A DNA stretch of 64,000 bases, taken from Pseudoclavibacter caeni (GTDB taxonomy: Bacteria; Actinomycetota; Actinomycetes; Actinomycetales; Microbacteriaceae). Positions 46,507 to 55,383 of this stretch are shown here, one piece after another. Under the pieces are notes generated by a model. That model did not search any database, was not told the DNA's origin, and saw only the letters and a program-made list of their open reading frames with translations. A program made the position numbers and the translations under genes. The stretch covers positions 62,001 to 126,000 of the forward strand of contig NZ_WBKA01000004.1 of NCBI RefSeq assembly GCF_008831125.1. The letters run 5' to 3'. How positions within the stretch are numbered: position 1 is the first letter of the stretch; each line of letters starts with the position of its first letter.

Positions 46507-47460
46507 ATGGCAGCTTCCCCCGACTCCCTCGAACCGACCGCGAGCGCCCCGACCTCACCCGCCGCGGACGCCCCGGTACCCGTCCCCCGGACGCCCGACG
46601 CCCCGGCCACGCCCGCCCCGCCCGCGGCGGGCGCGACCGACGATGGGGCCGCGCTGGCCCGGGCCGCCGCCGACCGCATCCGCCGGGCTGCCGGCGTCGA
46701 CCGCGTGGCCGCGGCCGTGGTGCTCGGCTCCGGCTGGGGCGCCGCCGCGTCGCGCCTCGGCGAGACGCTCGTCACCCTCGACGCCGGCGACGTGCCCGGC
46801 TTCCACGCCTCGGGCGTGCCCGGGCACGCGGGGACGCTCGCCGTCTCCCGCCTCGCCGACGGCCGCGTCCTGCTGCAGATCGCCGCCCGCACCCACCTGT
46901 ATGAGGGGCGTGGCGTGGACGCCGTGGTGCACGGGGTGCGCACGGCGGCCGCGCTCGGCGCCCGCACGCTCGTGCTCACGAACGGCTGCGGCAGCACGAC
47001 CCCCCGGCTGCGCCCCGGCACGCCGGTGCTCATCGCCGATCACATCAACCTCACAGGGATCTCGCCACTGTGCGGCCCCAGGTTCGTGTCGATGTCAGAC
47101 GCCTACGCGCCCCGGCTGCGCGCGCTCGCCCGCGAGGTCCGCCCGGAGCTGCCCGAGGGCGTGTACGCGCAGTTCCGCGGCCCCCAGTACGAGACCCCCG
47201 CCGAGGTGCGCATGGCCCGCGCACTCGGCGCCGACCTGGTGGGCATGTCCACCGCGCTCGAGACCGTCGCGGCTCGCGCCCTGGGACTCGACGTCCTAGG
47301 CTTGTCGCTGGTGACCAACGCCGCCGCCGGCTGCGCGCCGGCCGAGGACGCGTCGGGCGAGGCCGCGCCGCTGAGTCACGCCGAGGTACTGGCCACCGGC
47401 CGGAACGCCGCGCCGATGCTGGCCGAACTGCTCGCCGACCTGATGGAGAAGATCGCATGA
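46507..47460 (+). CDS. deoD: Purine-nucleoside phosphorylase
   Basis: This trimeric (class I) enzyme phosphorolyses purine nucleosides to base plus ribose 1-phosphate. An Ala/Pro-rich extension of about 45 residues precedes the core: VVLGSGWGAAASRL (phosphate site), GVPGHAGTLAV, FRGPQYETPAEVRM and GMSTALETVAARALGL, LVTNAAAG. The phosphate/base loop usually TNAAGG reads TNGCGS here. It overlaps the phosphomutase start by ATGA. With add (49259) and ahcY it completes a purine salvage set. Confidence 0.93.
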   Translation: MAASPDSLEPTASAPTSPAADAPVPVPRTPDAPATPAPPAAGATDDGAALARAAADRIRRAAGVDRVAAAVVLGSGWGAAASRLGETLVTLDAGDVPGFHASGVPGHAGTLAVSRLADGRVLLQIAARTHLYEGRGVDAVVHGVRTAAALGARTLVLTNGCGSTTPRLRPGTPVLIADHINLTGISPLCGPRFVSMSDAYAPRLRALAREVRPELPEGVYAQFRGPQYETPAEVRMARALGADLVGMSTALETVAARALGLDVLGLSLVTNAAAGCAPAEDASGEAAPLSHAEVLATGRNAAPMLAELLADLMEKIA

Positions 47461-49190
47461 CCGCTGAGAACACCGCGCCGAACGCCGCGAGCGAGGAGCT
47501 CGCCGCGCTCCTCGACCGAGCCCGCGCCTGGCGCGACCAGGACCCGGACCCGGTCACGTCCAAGCAGCTGGACCTCGCCGTCGAGGCCGCGACCGCCGGG
47601 GACGTCGACGCCGTCGCCGAACTGCACCGCGCGTTCGACCGCCGCATCGCCTTCGGCACCGCCGGCCTCCGCGGCGAGATGGGCCCGGGGCCCGCGCGGA
47701 TGAACCGGGTGCTCGTCGCCCAGGCCGCCGCGGGGCTCGCCTCCTATCTCGTCGAGCACGCCGACGGGGCGCGCCCCACGCTCGTGATCGGCTATGACGG
47801 TCGCCACAACAGTGCGGTGTTCGCCCGCGACACCGCGGAGCTCGCCCAGGCCGCCGGCGTCGACGCGCTGCTGCTGCCCCGCGCGCTGCCGACCCCGGTG
47901 ACCGCCTTCGTGCTGCGGCACCTCGACGCCTCGGCCGCCGTGATGGTCACCGCGAGCCACAACCCGGGCCGAGACAACGGCTACAAGGTGTACCTCGGCG
48001 GCATCGACGCCGGCTCGCAGATCATCAGCCCCGCCGACCGACTCATCGCCGCGCACATCGACCAGATCTCCCGCGACTTCACCGTCGACCAGCTGCCCCG
48101 CTCCCAGGCCTACCGGGTGCTCGGCGAGGACGTGATCGACGCGTACGTCGACCGCACGGCCCAGGCGGTGGCGGCCCGCGCGCCGCAGGTCGACCCCGCG
48201 GGGCTCACCTTCGTCTACACGGCCATGCACGGCGTGGGCTGGGAGGTCGCCCAGCGGCTGTTCGCCCGGCTGGGGCTGCCGGAGCCGGTGATCGTGCCCG
48301 AGCAGATCAGCCCCGACCCGGACTTCCCCACCACGCCGTTCCCGAACCCCGAGGAGCCCGGCGCGATGGATCTCGCCTTCGCCCGGGCCCGGGAGGTGCA
48401 CGCCGATCTGGTCATCGCCAACGACCCGGACGCCGACCGGCTCGCCGTCGGCATCCCGGACGCGACGAGCGAGGCCGGGTGGCGCCGCCTGACCGGCAAC
48501 GAGGTGGGCTGGCTGCTCGGCGAGCTCATCGCCGCCGGACACACCCCGGGCGAGCCCGGGGCGATCGCGAACTCGCTCGTCTCCAGCCCGCTCATCGGCC
48601 ACATCGCCGAGGCCCACGGCGTCACCCACGTCGAGACCCTCACCGGCTTCAAGTACGTCAACCGCGTGCCCGACCTCATCTTCGGCTACGAGGAGGCGCT
48701 CGGCTACCTGGTCGACCCGGAGCTCGTGCGCGACAAGGACGGCGTCTCCGCCGCGGGGCTGTTCCTGCTGCTGGCCGCCCGACTGCGCGGCGAGGGCCGC
48801 ACGGTCGCCGACGCGCTGGACGACATCGCCACCCGCTACGGTGCCGCGGCGAGCGACCAGGTCGCGATCCGCGTGGCCGACGTGGCGACGATCGCGCAGG
48901 CGACCGCCGAGCTGCGCGCGCACCCGCTCACCGAGATCGCGGGCGTCGCCGTGACCGCGTCGGACGACCTCGCCGAGGGCATCGACGGGCTGCCCCCGGC
49001 GGACATCCTCCGCTACCGGCTCGCCGACGGCTCGCGCGTGATCGTGCGCCCCTCCGGCACCGAGCCGAAGCTGAAGATCTACCTCGACGTCGCCACCGAC
49101 GACGCCGACCCCGCCCGCGCCCGCGAGCGCAACGCCGGTCGGCTCGCCGCCCTGGCCGCCTGGTGGCGGGAGCGGATGCGGCTCGACTGA
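47457..49190 (+). CDS. Phosphomannomutase/phosphoglucomutase (PmmB-like)
   Basis: This 577-residue alpha-D-phosphohexomutase interconverts sugar 1- and 6-phosphates (or ribose/deoxyribose phosphates, which would suit its coupling to pnp). The active-site serine loop is VMVTASHNPGRDNGYKVYL, the metal-binding loop is NDPDADRLAVG, and the phosphate-binding loop is RPSGTEPKLKIYLD. The long N-terminus (GTAGLRGEMGPG) is typical of PmmB/PgmB. The ATG overlaps the pnp stop. Substrate specificity cannot be fixed from sequence: phosphopentomutase-like function is a real alternative. Confidence 0.92.
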   Translation: MTAENTAPNAASEELAALLDRARAWRDQDPDPVTSKQLDLAVEAATAGDVDAVAELHRAFDRRIAFGTAGLRGEMGPGPARMNRVLVAQAAAGLASYLVEHADGARPTLVIGYDGRHNSAVFARDTAELAQAAGVDALLLPRALPTPVTAFVLRHLDASAAVMVTASHNPGRDNGYKVYLGGIDAGSQIISPADRLIAAHIDQISRDFTVDQLPRSQAYRVLGEDVIDAYVDRTAQAVAARAPQVDPAGLTFVYTAMHGVGWEVAQRLFARLGLPEPVIVPEQISPDPDFPTTPFPNPEEPGAMDLAFARAREVHADLVIANDPDADRLAVGIPDATSEAGWRRLTGNEVGWLLGELIAAGHTPGEPGAIANSLVSSPLIGHIAEAHGVTHVETLTGFKYVNRVPDLIFGYEEALGYLVDPELVRDKDGVSAAGLFLLLAARLRGEGRTVADALDDIATRYGAAASDQVAIRVADVATIAQATAELRAHPLTEIAGVAVTASDDLAEGIDGLPPADILRYRLADGSRVIVRPSGTEPKLKIYLDVATDDADPARARERNAGRLAALAAWWRERMRLD

Positions 49191-49211
49191 CGTCGCCGGC
49201 ACGGCACGGAC

Positions 49212-49245
49212 CGTCCGGCGGCGTGTGCCCGCGCCCCGCCGGACG
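49212..49245. terminator. Bidirectional hairpin between phosphomutase and add
   Basis: CGTCCGGCG (49212-49220) pairs with CGCCGGACG (49237-49245). It lies between converging stop codons (49190 and 49259). A competing stem CCGGCGGCG/CGCCGCCGG is also possible. There is no T-run. Confidence 0.5.
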
Positions 49246-49258
49246 CCGCCGGTGTTCC

Positions 49259-50401
49259 TCAGCCCTGTCGCGCCCGGTCGAACCCAGCGAGCACGCGATC
49301 GGCGAGCTCCTGCCGCTCGGGGGCGGGGAGGAACGCGCCTTCGACCGCGTTGAGGGCGAGCACCGCGAGATCGTCGACCCCGTAGTCGAAGGCTTCGGCG
49401 ACCCGGGCCCACTCCTCGGAGAGGGTCGTGCCCGACTGCAGCCGGTTGTCGACGTTGACGGTCACGGGGAAGTCCAGCTGGTAGAACAGGTCGAGCGGGT
49501 GGTCGGTCAGATCGCCGGTGAGGGCGCCGGTCTGCAGATTCGACGACGGACACATCTCGAGCACGATCCCCCGGTCGCGCACCCAGCCGGCGACGTCGCC
49601 GATCTCCGCGACCGTCGTGCCATCGGCGTCCTCGACCAGGTCGACGTCCTCGGTGAGCCGGGTGCCGTGCCCGAGCCGCAGGGCTCGGCCGTCGACGAGC
49701 GCCGAGACGATCGAGTCGAGGCCGTCCGCCTCGCCCGCATGCAGCGTGACCGGCATGAACTCGGCGGCGAGCAGGTCGAGGGCCGCTCGATGGTCCGAGG
49801 GAGGGAACCCGAGCTCGGGGCCGGCCAGATCGAAGCCGACCACGCCGTCCTCACGATGCCGCAGCGCCAGCTCGGCGATGTCAAGGGAGCGGTCGTTCTG
49901 CCGCAGCGCGGTGAGCAGCTGCACGGCCTCGATCCGCGCCCCGAAGGCGGTCGCCGCGCGCATGCCCTGCTCGAGCCCGCTGGCCACCGCCTCGACCGCC
50001 TCGTCGAGGGAGAGCCCCTGGGCCAGGTGCTGCTCCGGCGCCCAGCGCGCCTCGACGTACACGACGCCGTCGTCGACCGAGTCCTCGACGAACTCGCGGG
50101 CGACCCGCTCGAGCGCCTCGGCGGTCTGCATCACCGCGACGGTCTGGTCGAAGGTCTTCAGATAGGTCGGCAGGTCGCCGGAGCCGGCGGACGCCACGAA
50201 CCACTCCCCGAGCGCCTCCGGCTCGTCGCGCGGGGTCTCCAGACCGGCCTCGTCGGCGAGCTCGAGGATCGTCTCCGGGCGCAGCCCGCCGTCGAGGTGG
50301 TCGTGCAGGCTCACCTTGGGCAGCGTGACGAGGTCGACGCCCTCCAGAGTGAGATCGAGATCGTCGTCAGGCGCCGCGGCGCCGGTCATCTGGTCGCTCA
50401 T
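49259..50401 (-). CDS. add: Adenosine deaminase
   Basis: This zinc enzyme deaminates adenosine to inosine, which Pnp then cleaves. The 380 residues show the metal-binding SLHDHLDGGLRPETI, catalytic region VTLHAGEADGLDS, RLGHGTRLTEDVD and MCPSSNLQTGAL, and NVDNRLQSGTTLSEEW; conserved Asp/His ligands are present. TAGCAT six bases before the ATG suggests a leaderless transcript. It converges on the phosphomutase gene and lies just downstream of manC. Confidence 0.94.
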   Translation of the reverse strand: MSDQMTGAAAPDDDLDLTLEGVDLVTLPKVSLHDHLDGGLRPETILELADEAGLETPRDEPEALGEWFVASAGSGDLPTYLKTFDQTVAVMQTAEALERVAREFVEDSVDDGVVYVEARWAPEQHLAQGLSLDEAVEAVASGLEQGMRAATAFGARIEAVQLLTALRQNDRSLDIAELALRHREDGVVGFDLAGPELGFPPSDHRAALDLLAAEFMPVTLHAGEADGLDSIVSALVDGRALRLGHGTRLTEDVDLVEDADGTTVAEIGDVAGWVRDRGIVLEMCPSSNLQTGALTGDLTDHPLDLFYQLDFPVTVNVDNRLQSGTTLSEEWARVAEAFDYGVDDLAVLALNAVEGAFLPAPERQELADRVLAGFDRARQG

Positions 50402-50407
50402 GGGGCC

Positions 50408-50413
50408 ATGCTA
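50408..50413 (-). promoter_or_regulatory. -10 element of a likely leaderless add transcript
   Basis: The minus strand reads TAGCAT, ending 6 bases before the add ATG at 50401. It lies in the 26-base gap after manC, so add may be expressed independently. Confidence 0.5.
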
Positions 50414-50427
50414 GCCGAGCGGCGGGG

Positions 50428-51567
50428 TCACAGCAGGTCCTCGTTGCCGGTCTGCCGCACCATGTTCACCATCTCCTTGACCCGCTGCGCGTGCGCGCCG
50501 GTGGTGATCATCAGCACGTCGTCGGTGTCCACCACGACCAGATCCTCGACGCCGATGATCGCGATCAGCCGGTCGGTCTCGCTGACGAGCACGCCGGTGC
50601 TCGACTCGGAGAGCACGCTCGCCTCTCCGAGGATCGCGAGGTTGCCGGGATTGCGCTTGCGCACCTGGCGGGCAACCGCGGCGAAGTCACCCACGTCGTC
50701 CCAGTCGAAGGTGCCGGGGATCACGGCCACGTCCCCCTCGGCGGCGACCGGCTCGGCGATCGCGTAGTCGATCGCGACCTTCTTGAGCGTCGGCCACACC
50801 CGCGCGCGCTCCGCGTCGCGCTCGTCGGTCCCCCACGCGTCGGCGATCCGGGCGATGCCGGCGGCGAGCTCCGGCTCCTGACGCTCCAGCCAGCCGAGCA
50901 GGTCGGCGGCCCGGGCGACGAACATGCCCGCGTTCCACAGGTACTCGCCGCTGTCGACGTAGCGGCGTGCGACCGCGGCCTTCGGCTTCTCCACGAACGC
51001 GGTGACGGCCCGCGCCCGGGCCGGCAGCCCCGCGGCGCCGGCGGGGTCGAGCGGCTCGCCGACGTGGATGTAGCCGAACCCGGTCGCCGGCGACGTCGGG
51101 GTGATGCCGATGGTCACCAGCCGCCCCGTGGCGGCCACGGCGACCGCGTCGCGCACGACGGCGCGGAACTCAGGCTCGTCGCCGATGAAGTGGTCGGCCG
51201 GGAAGGAGGCCACGATCGCCTCCGGGTCACGGCGGACGATGAGCGCCGCGGCGAGGCAGATGGCCGCGGTGGAGTCGCGTGGCTCGCTCTCGAGCACGAG
51301 GTTGCGCTCCGGCAGCTCAGGCAGCTGCGCCATGACCCCCGCGCGGTGCGCCTCGCCGGTGACGACGATGATGCGGTCCTCACCTGTCAGCGGCACGATC
51401 CGCTCCCAGGTGGAGCGGATCAGGGAGCGGCCGGCGCCGGTCAGGTCGAGCAGGAACTTCGGCTCGCGCGCCCGCGAGAGCGGCCACAGCCGGGACCCCA
51501 CCCCGCCGGCCGGGATGATCGCGTGGAGATGGGACAGCTGCTCTGGGGTCGCGGTGCGGGATGCCAT
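50428..51567 (-). CDS. manC: Mannose-1-phosphate guanylyltransferase
   Basis: ManC makes GDP-mannose from mannose 1-phosphate and GTP, feeding mannosylated lipids and glycans. The 379-residue nucleotidyltransferase shows IIPAGGVGSRLWPLSRAREPKFLLDL, SFPADHFIGDEP, FVEKPKAAVARRYVDSGEYLWNAGMF and FDWDDVGDFAAVARQ. It lacks the C-terminal isomerase domain of bifunctional types. The ATG at 51567 is preferred; TAGCCT is 7 bases upstream. It is the GDP-mannose source that the two glycosyltransferases could use. Confidence 0.93.
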   Translation of the reverse strand: MASRTATPEQLSHLHAIIPAGGVGSRLWPLSRAREPKFLLDLTGAGRSLIRSTWERIVPLTGEDRIIVVTGEAHRAGVMAQLPELPERNLVLESEPRDSTAAICLAAALIVRRDPEAIVASFPADHFIGDEPEFRAVVRDAVAVAATGRLVTIGITPTSPATGFGYIHVGEPLDPAGAAGLPARARAVTAFVEKPKAAVARRYVDSGEYLWNAGMFVARAADLLGWLERQEPELAAGIARIADAWGTDERDAERARVWPTLKKVAIDYAIAEPVAAEGDVAVIPGTFDWDDVGDFAAVARQVRKRNPGNLAILGEASVLSESSTGVLVSETDRLIAIIGVEDLVVVDTDDVLMITTGAHAQRVKEMVNMVRQTGNEDLL

Positions 51568-51574
51568 GCGGTTC

Positions 51575-51580
51575 AGGCTA
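51575..51580 (-). promoter_or_regulatory. Possible leaderless -10 of manC
   Basis: The minus strand reads TAGCCT, ending 7 bases before the ATG at 51567. This is a weaker match than its counterparts. Confidence 0.35.
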
Positions 51581-51669
51581 TCAGCGATGCCGCGTCGTGG
51601 CCGGCTCCGCACCCCTGTCGGACGCCTGTCGGAGAACCCCCCGCGCGGCCGCGCCCCGGACCCCGCACA

Positions 51670-51683
51670 TTAGGCATCCCTAA
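51670..51683 (+). promoter_or_regulatory. DtxR/IdeR-like box upstream of sdhCDAB
   Basis: TTAGG-CATC-CCTAA resembles part of the iron-box consensus TTAGGTTAGGCTAACCTAA. It lies just upstream of the candidate sdhC -35 position. Iron control would be logical for a complex rich in Fe-S clusters and heme, but only about half of the positions match. Confidence 0.35.
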
Positions 51684-51708
51684 GTGATACCGCGCGAGAG
51701 GCGGGGGA

Positions 51709-51714
51709 TACACT
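51709..51714 (+). promoter_or_regulatory. Candidate -10 element of sdhCDAB
   Basis: TACACT lies about 62 bases before the sdhC start. The -35 position (51686-51691) reads GATACC and is poor. Confidence 0.45.
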
Positions 51715-51775
51715 GACTGCAACACAGGAGACGTCGGCGGAGTCACGCGGCGTCATCAACCAAGGAGGGTTGTTC

Positions 51776-52153
51776 GTGGCAGCGAAAACAGCCGGCACTC
51801 TGTACCGCGGGCGCGAGGGCATGTGGTCCTGGGTGTTCCACCGCATCACCGGCGTGGCGATCTTCTTCTTCCTGCTGGTGCACATTCTCGACACCGCACT
51901 GATCCGGCTCTCGCCGGAGGCGTACAACGCGGTGATCGGCACCTACAAGAACCCGATCATGGGACTGGGTGAGACGGCGCTGGTCGCCGCGATCCTCTTC
52001 CACGCGCTCAACGGTCTGCGGGTCATCCTCATCGACTTCTGGTCGAAGGGCACCAAGTACCAGCGCGCGATGTTCTGGATCGTGATGTTCCTGTGGCTCG
52101 TGCTGTTCGCCGGGTTCGCCATCCAGCATCTGTCGAACGTATTCGGGCTGTAG
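51776..52153 (+). CDS. sdhC: Succinate dehydrogenase cytochrome b556 subunit
   Basis: SdhC is one of two membrane anchors of complex II, binding heme b and quinone. The 125 residues have three membrane helices; conserved signatures are SWVFHRITGVAIFFFLLVHILD (first 20-odd residues of helix I region) and a histidine in LFHALNGLRVILIDFW. The GTG at 51776 is chosen since AAGGAGG lies 7 bases upstream; an in-frame TTG at 51770 is too close. It is the first gene of sdhCDAB. Confidence 0.94.
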   Translation: MAAKTAGTLYRGREGMWSWVFHRITGVAIFFFLLVHILDTALIRLSPEAYNAVIGTYKNPIMGLGETALVAAILFHALNGLRVILIDFWSKGTKYQRAMFWIVMFLWLVLFAGFAIQHLSNVFGL

Positions 52154-52166
52154 GAAGGACAGAGAG

Positions 52167-52622
52167 ATGACGGTCACCATCGAGAAGCCGAACCGCAAGA
52201 ATCCGACCCGCTACACCCGCGCCCCGCACAAGCGCTCCAACCGCGAGAAGTTCGCGTGGCTGTTCATGCGCGGCTCCGGCGTGCTGCTGGTCGTGCTCAT
52301 CTTCGGGCACCTCTACTTCAACCTCCTCACCGGCGAGGGCATCCACCAGATCGACTGGGGCTTCGTCGCCGGCAAGCTGTCGAGCCCGTTCTGGCAGGTC
52401 TGGGACGTGCTGATGCTGTGGCTCGCGCTGCTGCACGGCGCCAACGGCATGCGCACGGTCGTCAACGATTACGTCGAGCGTCAGGGCGTCGCCAAGGGCC
52501 TGCGCATCGCGATCTTCGCGACCGCCGGCGTGCTCATCATCCTGGGCACGTGGGTCGTGTTCGGGTTCGATCCCTGCAGCTACCCGGACGCCGGCTCGTT
52601 CGCCGAGATCTGCCGGGCCTGA
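52167..52622 (+). CDS. sdhD: Succinate dehydrogenase hydrophobic membrane anchor subunit
   Basis: SdhD is the second membrane anchor. The 151 residues have a basic N-terminal ~30 residues and three helices; LIFGHLYFNLL and MLWLALLHGANGMRTVVNDY carry likely heme and quinone residues. GGAAGGACAGAGAG upstream serves as ribosome-binding region. It lies 13 bases after sdhC. Confidence 0.93.
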   Translation: MTVTIEKPNRKNPTRYTRAPHKRSNREKFAWLFMRGSGVLLVVLIFGHLYFNLLTGEGIHQIDWGFVAGKLSSPFWQVWDVLMLWLALLHGANGMRTVVNDYVERQGVAKGLRIAIFATAGVLIILGTWVVFGFDPCSYPDAGSFAEICRA

Positions 52623-52665
52623 GTCGGGCGCCAACCACTAGTCGAAGGTGATGAGAGACTGAAGA

Positions 52666-54468
52666 ATGACTGAGACCAGCACGACGACCAACGGGTCGTA
52701 CACCGTCCACCACCACGAGTACGACGTGGTGATCGTCGGCGCCGGCGGCGCCGGTATGCGCGCCGCCATCGAGGCGGCGCCGCACGCGCACACCGCGGTG
52801 ATCAGCAAGCTCTACCCGACCCGCTCCCACACCGGTGCGGCGCAGGGCGGCATGGCCGCCGCCCTGTCCAACCTGGAGGAGGACTCCTGGGAGTGGCACA
52901 CGTACGACACCGTCAAGGGCGGTGACTTCCTCGCCGATCAGGACGCCGTCGAGATCCTCACCAAAGAGGCCATCGACGCGGTGATCGACCTGGAGAACAT
53001 GGGGCTGCCGTTCAACCGCACCGAGGACGGCCACATCGCCCAGCGTCGCTTCGGCGGCCACACCCGCGAGCACGGCAAGGCCCCGGTCCGCCGCTCCTGC
53101 TACGCCGCGGACCGCACCGGCCACATGATCCTCCAGACGCTGTACCAGAACTGCGTGAAGCACAAGGTCGAGTTCTTCAACGAGTACTACGCGCTGGACC
53201 TCGTGATGACCGATGTCGACGGCGAGCAGCGCCCCTCGGGCGTCGTCGCCTACGAGCTGGCGACCGGCGAGATCCACGTGTTCCACGCCAAATCGATCGT
53301 GTTCGCCACCGGCGGTTTCGGCAAGATGTTCAAGACGACGTCCAACGCGCACACGCTGACCGGCGACGGCGTCGGCATCATCTGGCGCAAGGGCCTGCCG
53401 CTGGAGGACATCGAGTTCTTCCAGTTCCACCCGACCGGCCTCGCCGGCCTCGGCATCCTCCTCACCGAGGGCGCCCGAGGCGAGGGCGCGATCCTGCGCA
53501 ACTGCAACGGCGAGCGCTTCATGGAGCGCTACGCCCCGACGATCAAGGACCTCGCCCCGCGTGACATCGTGGCCCGCTCGATCGTCCAGGAGGTGCAGGA
53601 GGGCCGCGGCGCCGGACCGAACAAGGACTACGTCTACCTCGACTGCACCCATCTGGGCGCCGAGGTGCTCGAGACGAAGCTGCCGGACATCACCGAGTTC
53701 GCCCGCACATACCTGGGCGTCGACCCGGTGACGCAGCCGGTGCCCGTCTACCCCACCGCGCACTACGCGATGGGGGGCATCCCGACGAACAACAACGCCG
53801 AGGTGCTGCGCAACGCGAAGGACACCGTCCCCGGCCTGTACGCCGCCGGTGAGTGCGCCTGCGTCTCCGTGCACGGCGCGAACCGCCTCGGCACCAACTC
53901 ACTGCTCGACATCAACGTCTTCGGCAAGCGCGCCGGCCGCCAGGCCGTGAAGTACGCGCGCACCAGCGAGTTCGTCCCGCTGCCGGAGGCTCCCGAGCAG
54001 GGTGTGATCGACATGCTCGAGCACGTGCGCAACAACACCGGCAGCGAGTCCATCGCGCAGATCCGCAAGGAGCTGCAGGAGACGATGGACACCAACGCGC
54101 AGGTGTTCCGCACCGAGGAGACCCTCCAGCAGGCGGCGAAGGACGTGCGCGCGCTGCGCCTGCGGTACAAGCATGCGAGCATCCACGACCACGGGCACCG
54201 GTTCAACACCGACCTGCTCGAGGCGGTCGAGCTGGGCTTCCTGCTCGATCTGGCCGAGGTGCTCATCACCGCGGCCCGCAACCGCAAGGAGAGCCGCGGC
54301 GGCCACATGCGCGACGACTACCCGAAGCGCGACGACGCCAAGTACCTCAAGCACACGATGGCCTACCTGACCGGCGACCCGATGAGCGGTGACCCCGGCG
54401 ATCACATCACCCTGGGCTGGAAGCCCGTCGTGATCACCCGGTACGAGCCGAAAGAGAGGAAGTACTGA
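52666..54468 (+). CDS. sdhA: Succinate dehydrogenase flavoprotein subunit
   Basis: SdhA oxidises succinate to fumarate. The 600 residues bind FAD covalently: [17 protein letters not shown] (residues ~21-37) is the dinucleotide fold and [14 protein letters not shown] (54-67) holds the histidine (H55) linked to FAD. Substrate-site segments include [30 protein letters not shown] and [22 protein letters not shown]. It passes electrons to SdhB, two bases downstream. The C-terminal domain ends [10 protein letters not shown], as usual. Confidence 0.97.
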   Translation: MTETSTTTNGSYTVHHHEYDVVIVGAGGAGMRAAIEAAPHAHTAVISKLYPTRSHTGAAQGGMAAALSNLEEDSWEWHTYDTVKGGDFLADQDAVEILTKEAIDAVIDLENMGLPFNRTEDGHIAQRRFGGHTREHGKAPVRRSCYAADRTGHMILQTLYQNCVKHKVEFFNEYYALDLVMTDVDGEQRPSGVVAYELATGEIHVFHAKSIVFATGGFGKMFKTTSNAHTLTGDGVGIIWRKGLPLEDIEFFQFHPTGLAGLGILLTEGARGEGAILRNCNGERFMERYAPTIKDLAPRDIVARSIVQEVQEGRGAGPNKDYVYLDCTHLGAEVLETKLPDITEFARTYLGVDPVTQPVPVYPTAHYAMGGIPTNNNAEVLRNAKDTVPGLYAAGECACVSVHGANRLGTNSLLDINVFGKRAGRQAVKYARTSEFVPLPEAPEQGVIDMLEHVRNNTGSESIAQIRKELQETMDTNAQVFRTEETLQQAAKDVRALRLRYKHASIHDHGHRFNTDLLEAVELGFLLDLAEVLITAARNRKESRGGHMRDDYPKRDDAKYLKHTMAYLTGDPMSGDPGDHITLGWKPVVITRYEPKERKY

Positions 54469-54470
54469 TC

Positions 54471-55295
54471 ATGTCGAGTGTCACCACCGACGATGTGATG
54501 TCCAAGGCGCACGCCGAGTCGTACGACGCCGCGGCCGCCGATCGCTCCAAGCACGCCCCGAGCGCCCATGACGCCTCGGTCAAGCCCTTCAGGGTCACCT
54601 TCATCATCCGCCGGTTCGACCCGGAGGTCGACGAGGAGCCGCACTGGGTCGACTACGACGTGGACATGTACGCCACCGACCGCGTGCTCGACGCGCTGTT
54701 CAAGATCAAGGCCGACCAGGACGGGTCGCTGACGTTCCGCCGCTCGTGCGCGCACGGCATCTGCGGGTCCGACGCGATGCGCATCAACGGGCGGAACCGC
54801 CTGGCCTGCAAGACGCTGATCAAGGATCTCGACATCGACAAGCCCGTCTACGTCGAGGCGATTAAGGGCCTGCCGCTCGAGAAGGACCTCATGGTCGACC
54901 TGGACCCGTTCTTCCAGGCGTACCGCGACGTCCAGCCGTTCCTGCAGGCGAACTCGGAGCCCCCGGAGGGCCGCGAGCGGCTGCAGTCGATCAAGGATCG
55001 AGCGATCTACGACGACACCACGAAGTGCATCCTGTGCGCCTGCTGCACGACGAGCTGCCCGGTGTTCTGGACCGACGGCCAGTACTTTGGCCCGGCGGCG
55101 ATCGTCAACGCGCACCGGTTCATCTTCGACTCGCGCGACGACGCCTCGCAGGTGCGTCTCGACATCCTCAACGACAAGGAGGGCGTGTGGCGCTGCCGCA
55201 CGACCTTCAACTGCACCGACGCCTGCCCGCGCGGCATCCAGGTCACCAAGGCAATCGCGGAGGTCAAGCAGGCGATCGTCCGCGGGCACCGCTGA
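54471..55295 (+). CDS. sdhB: Succinate dehydrogenase iron-sulfur subunit
   Basis: SdhB carries electrons from FAD to quinone through three clusters. The 274 residues show the [2Fe-2S] site RSCAHGICGSDAMRINGRNRLAC (read as two adjacent motifs near 92-115), the [4Fe-4S] site CILCACCTTSCPVFW (~186) and the [3Fe-4S] site CRTTFNCTDACPRGI (~242). An N-terminal extension of about 40 residues precedes the ferredoxin domain. It is the last gene of sdhCDAB and is followed by a strong nested hairpin. Confidence 0.96.
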   Translation: MSSVTTDDVMSKAHAESYDAAAADRSKHAPSAHDASVKPFRVTFIIRRFDPEVDEEPHWVDYDVDMYATDRVLDALFKIKADQDGSLTFRRSCAHGICGSDAMRINGRNRLACKTLIKDLDIDKPVYVEAIKGLPLEKDLMVDLDPFFQAYRDVQPFLQANSEPPEGRERLQSIKDRAIYDDTTKCILCACCTTSCPVFWTDGQYFGPAAIVNAHRFIFDSRDDASQVRLDILNDKEGVWRCRTTFNCTDACPRGIQVTKAIAEVKQAIVRGHR

Positions 55296-55309
55296 TCCCG
55301 CGACACGCG

Positions 55310-55371
55310 CGCGACGAGGGCGCGTCCGGCAGTCACCGCCAGGTGACTCGACCGGACGCGCCCTCGTCGCG
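55310..55371 (+). terminator. Large nested hairpin after sdhB
   Basis: A perfect 20-bp stem (55310-55329 with 55352-55371) encloses a second 7-bp hairpin (AGTCACC 55331-55337, GGTGACT 55342-55348). It lies 15 bases after the sdhB stop. It has no T-run but is the largest perfect inverted repeat in the window. Its right arm abuts the -10 of the next gene, so it may insulate that promoter. Confidence 0.7.
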
Positions 55372-55377
55372 TATGGT
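55372..55377 (+). promoter_or_regulatory. -10 element of a likely leaderless transcript
   Basis: TATGGT ends 6 bases before the ATG at 55384, directly after the sdhB hairpin. No ribosome-binding site is present. Confidence 0.45.
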
Positions 55378-55383
55378 GCCAGC

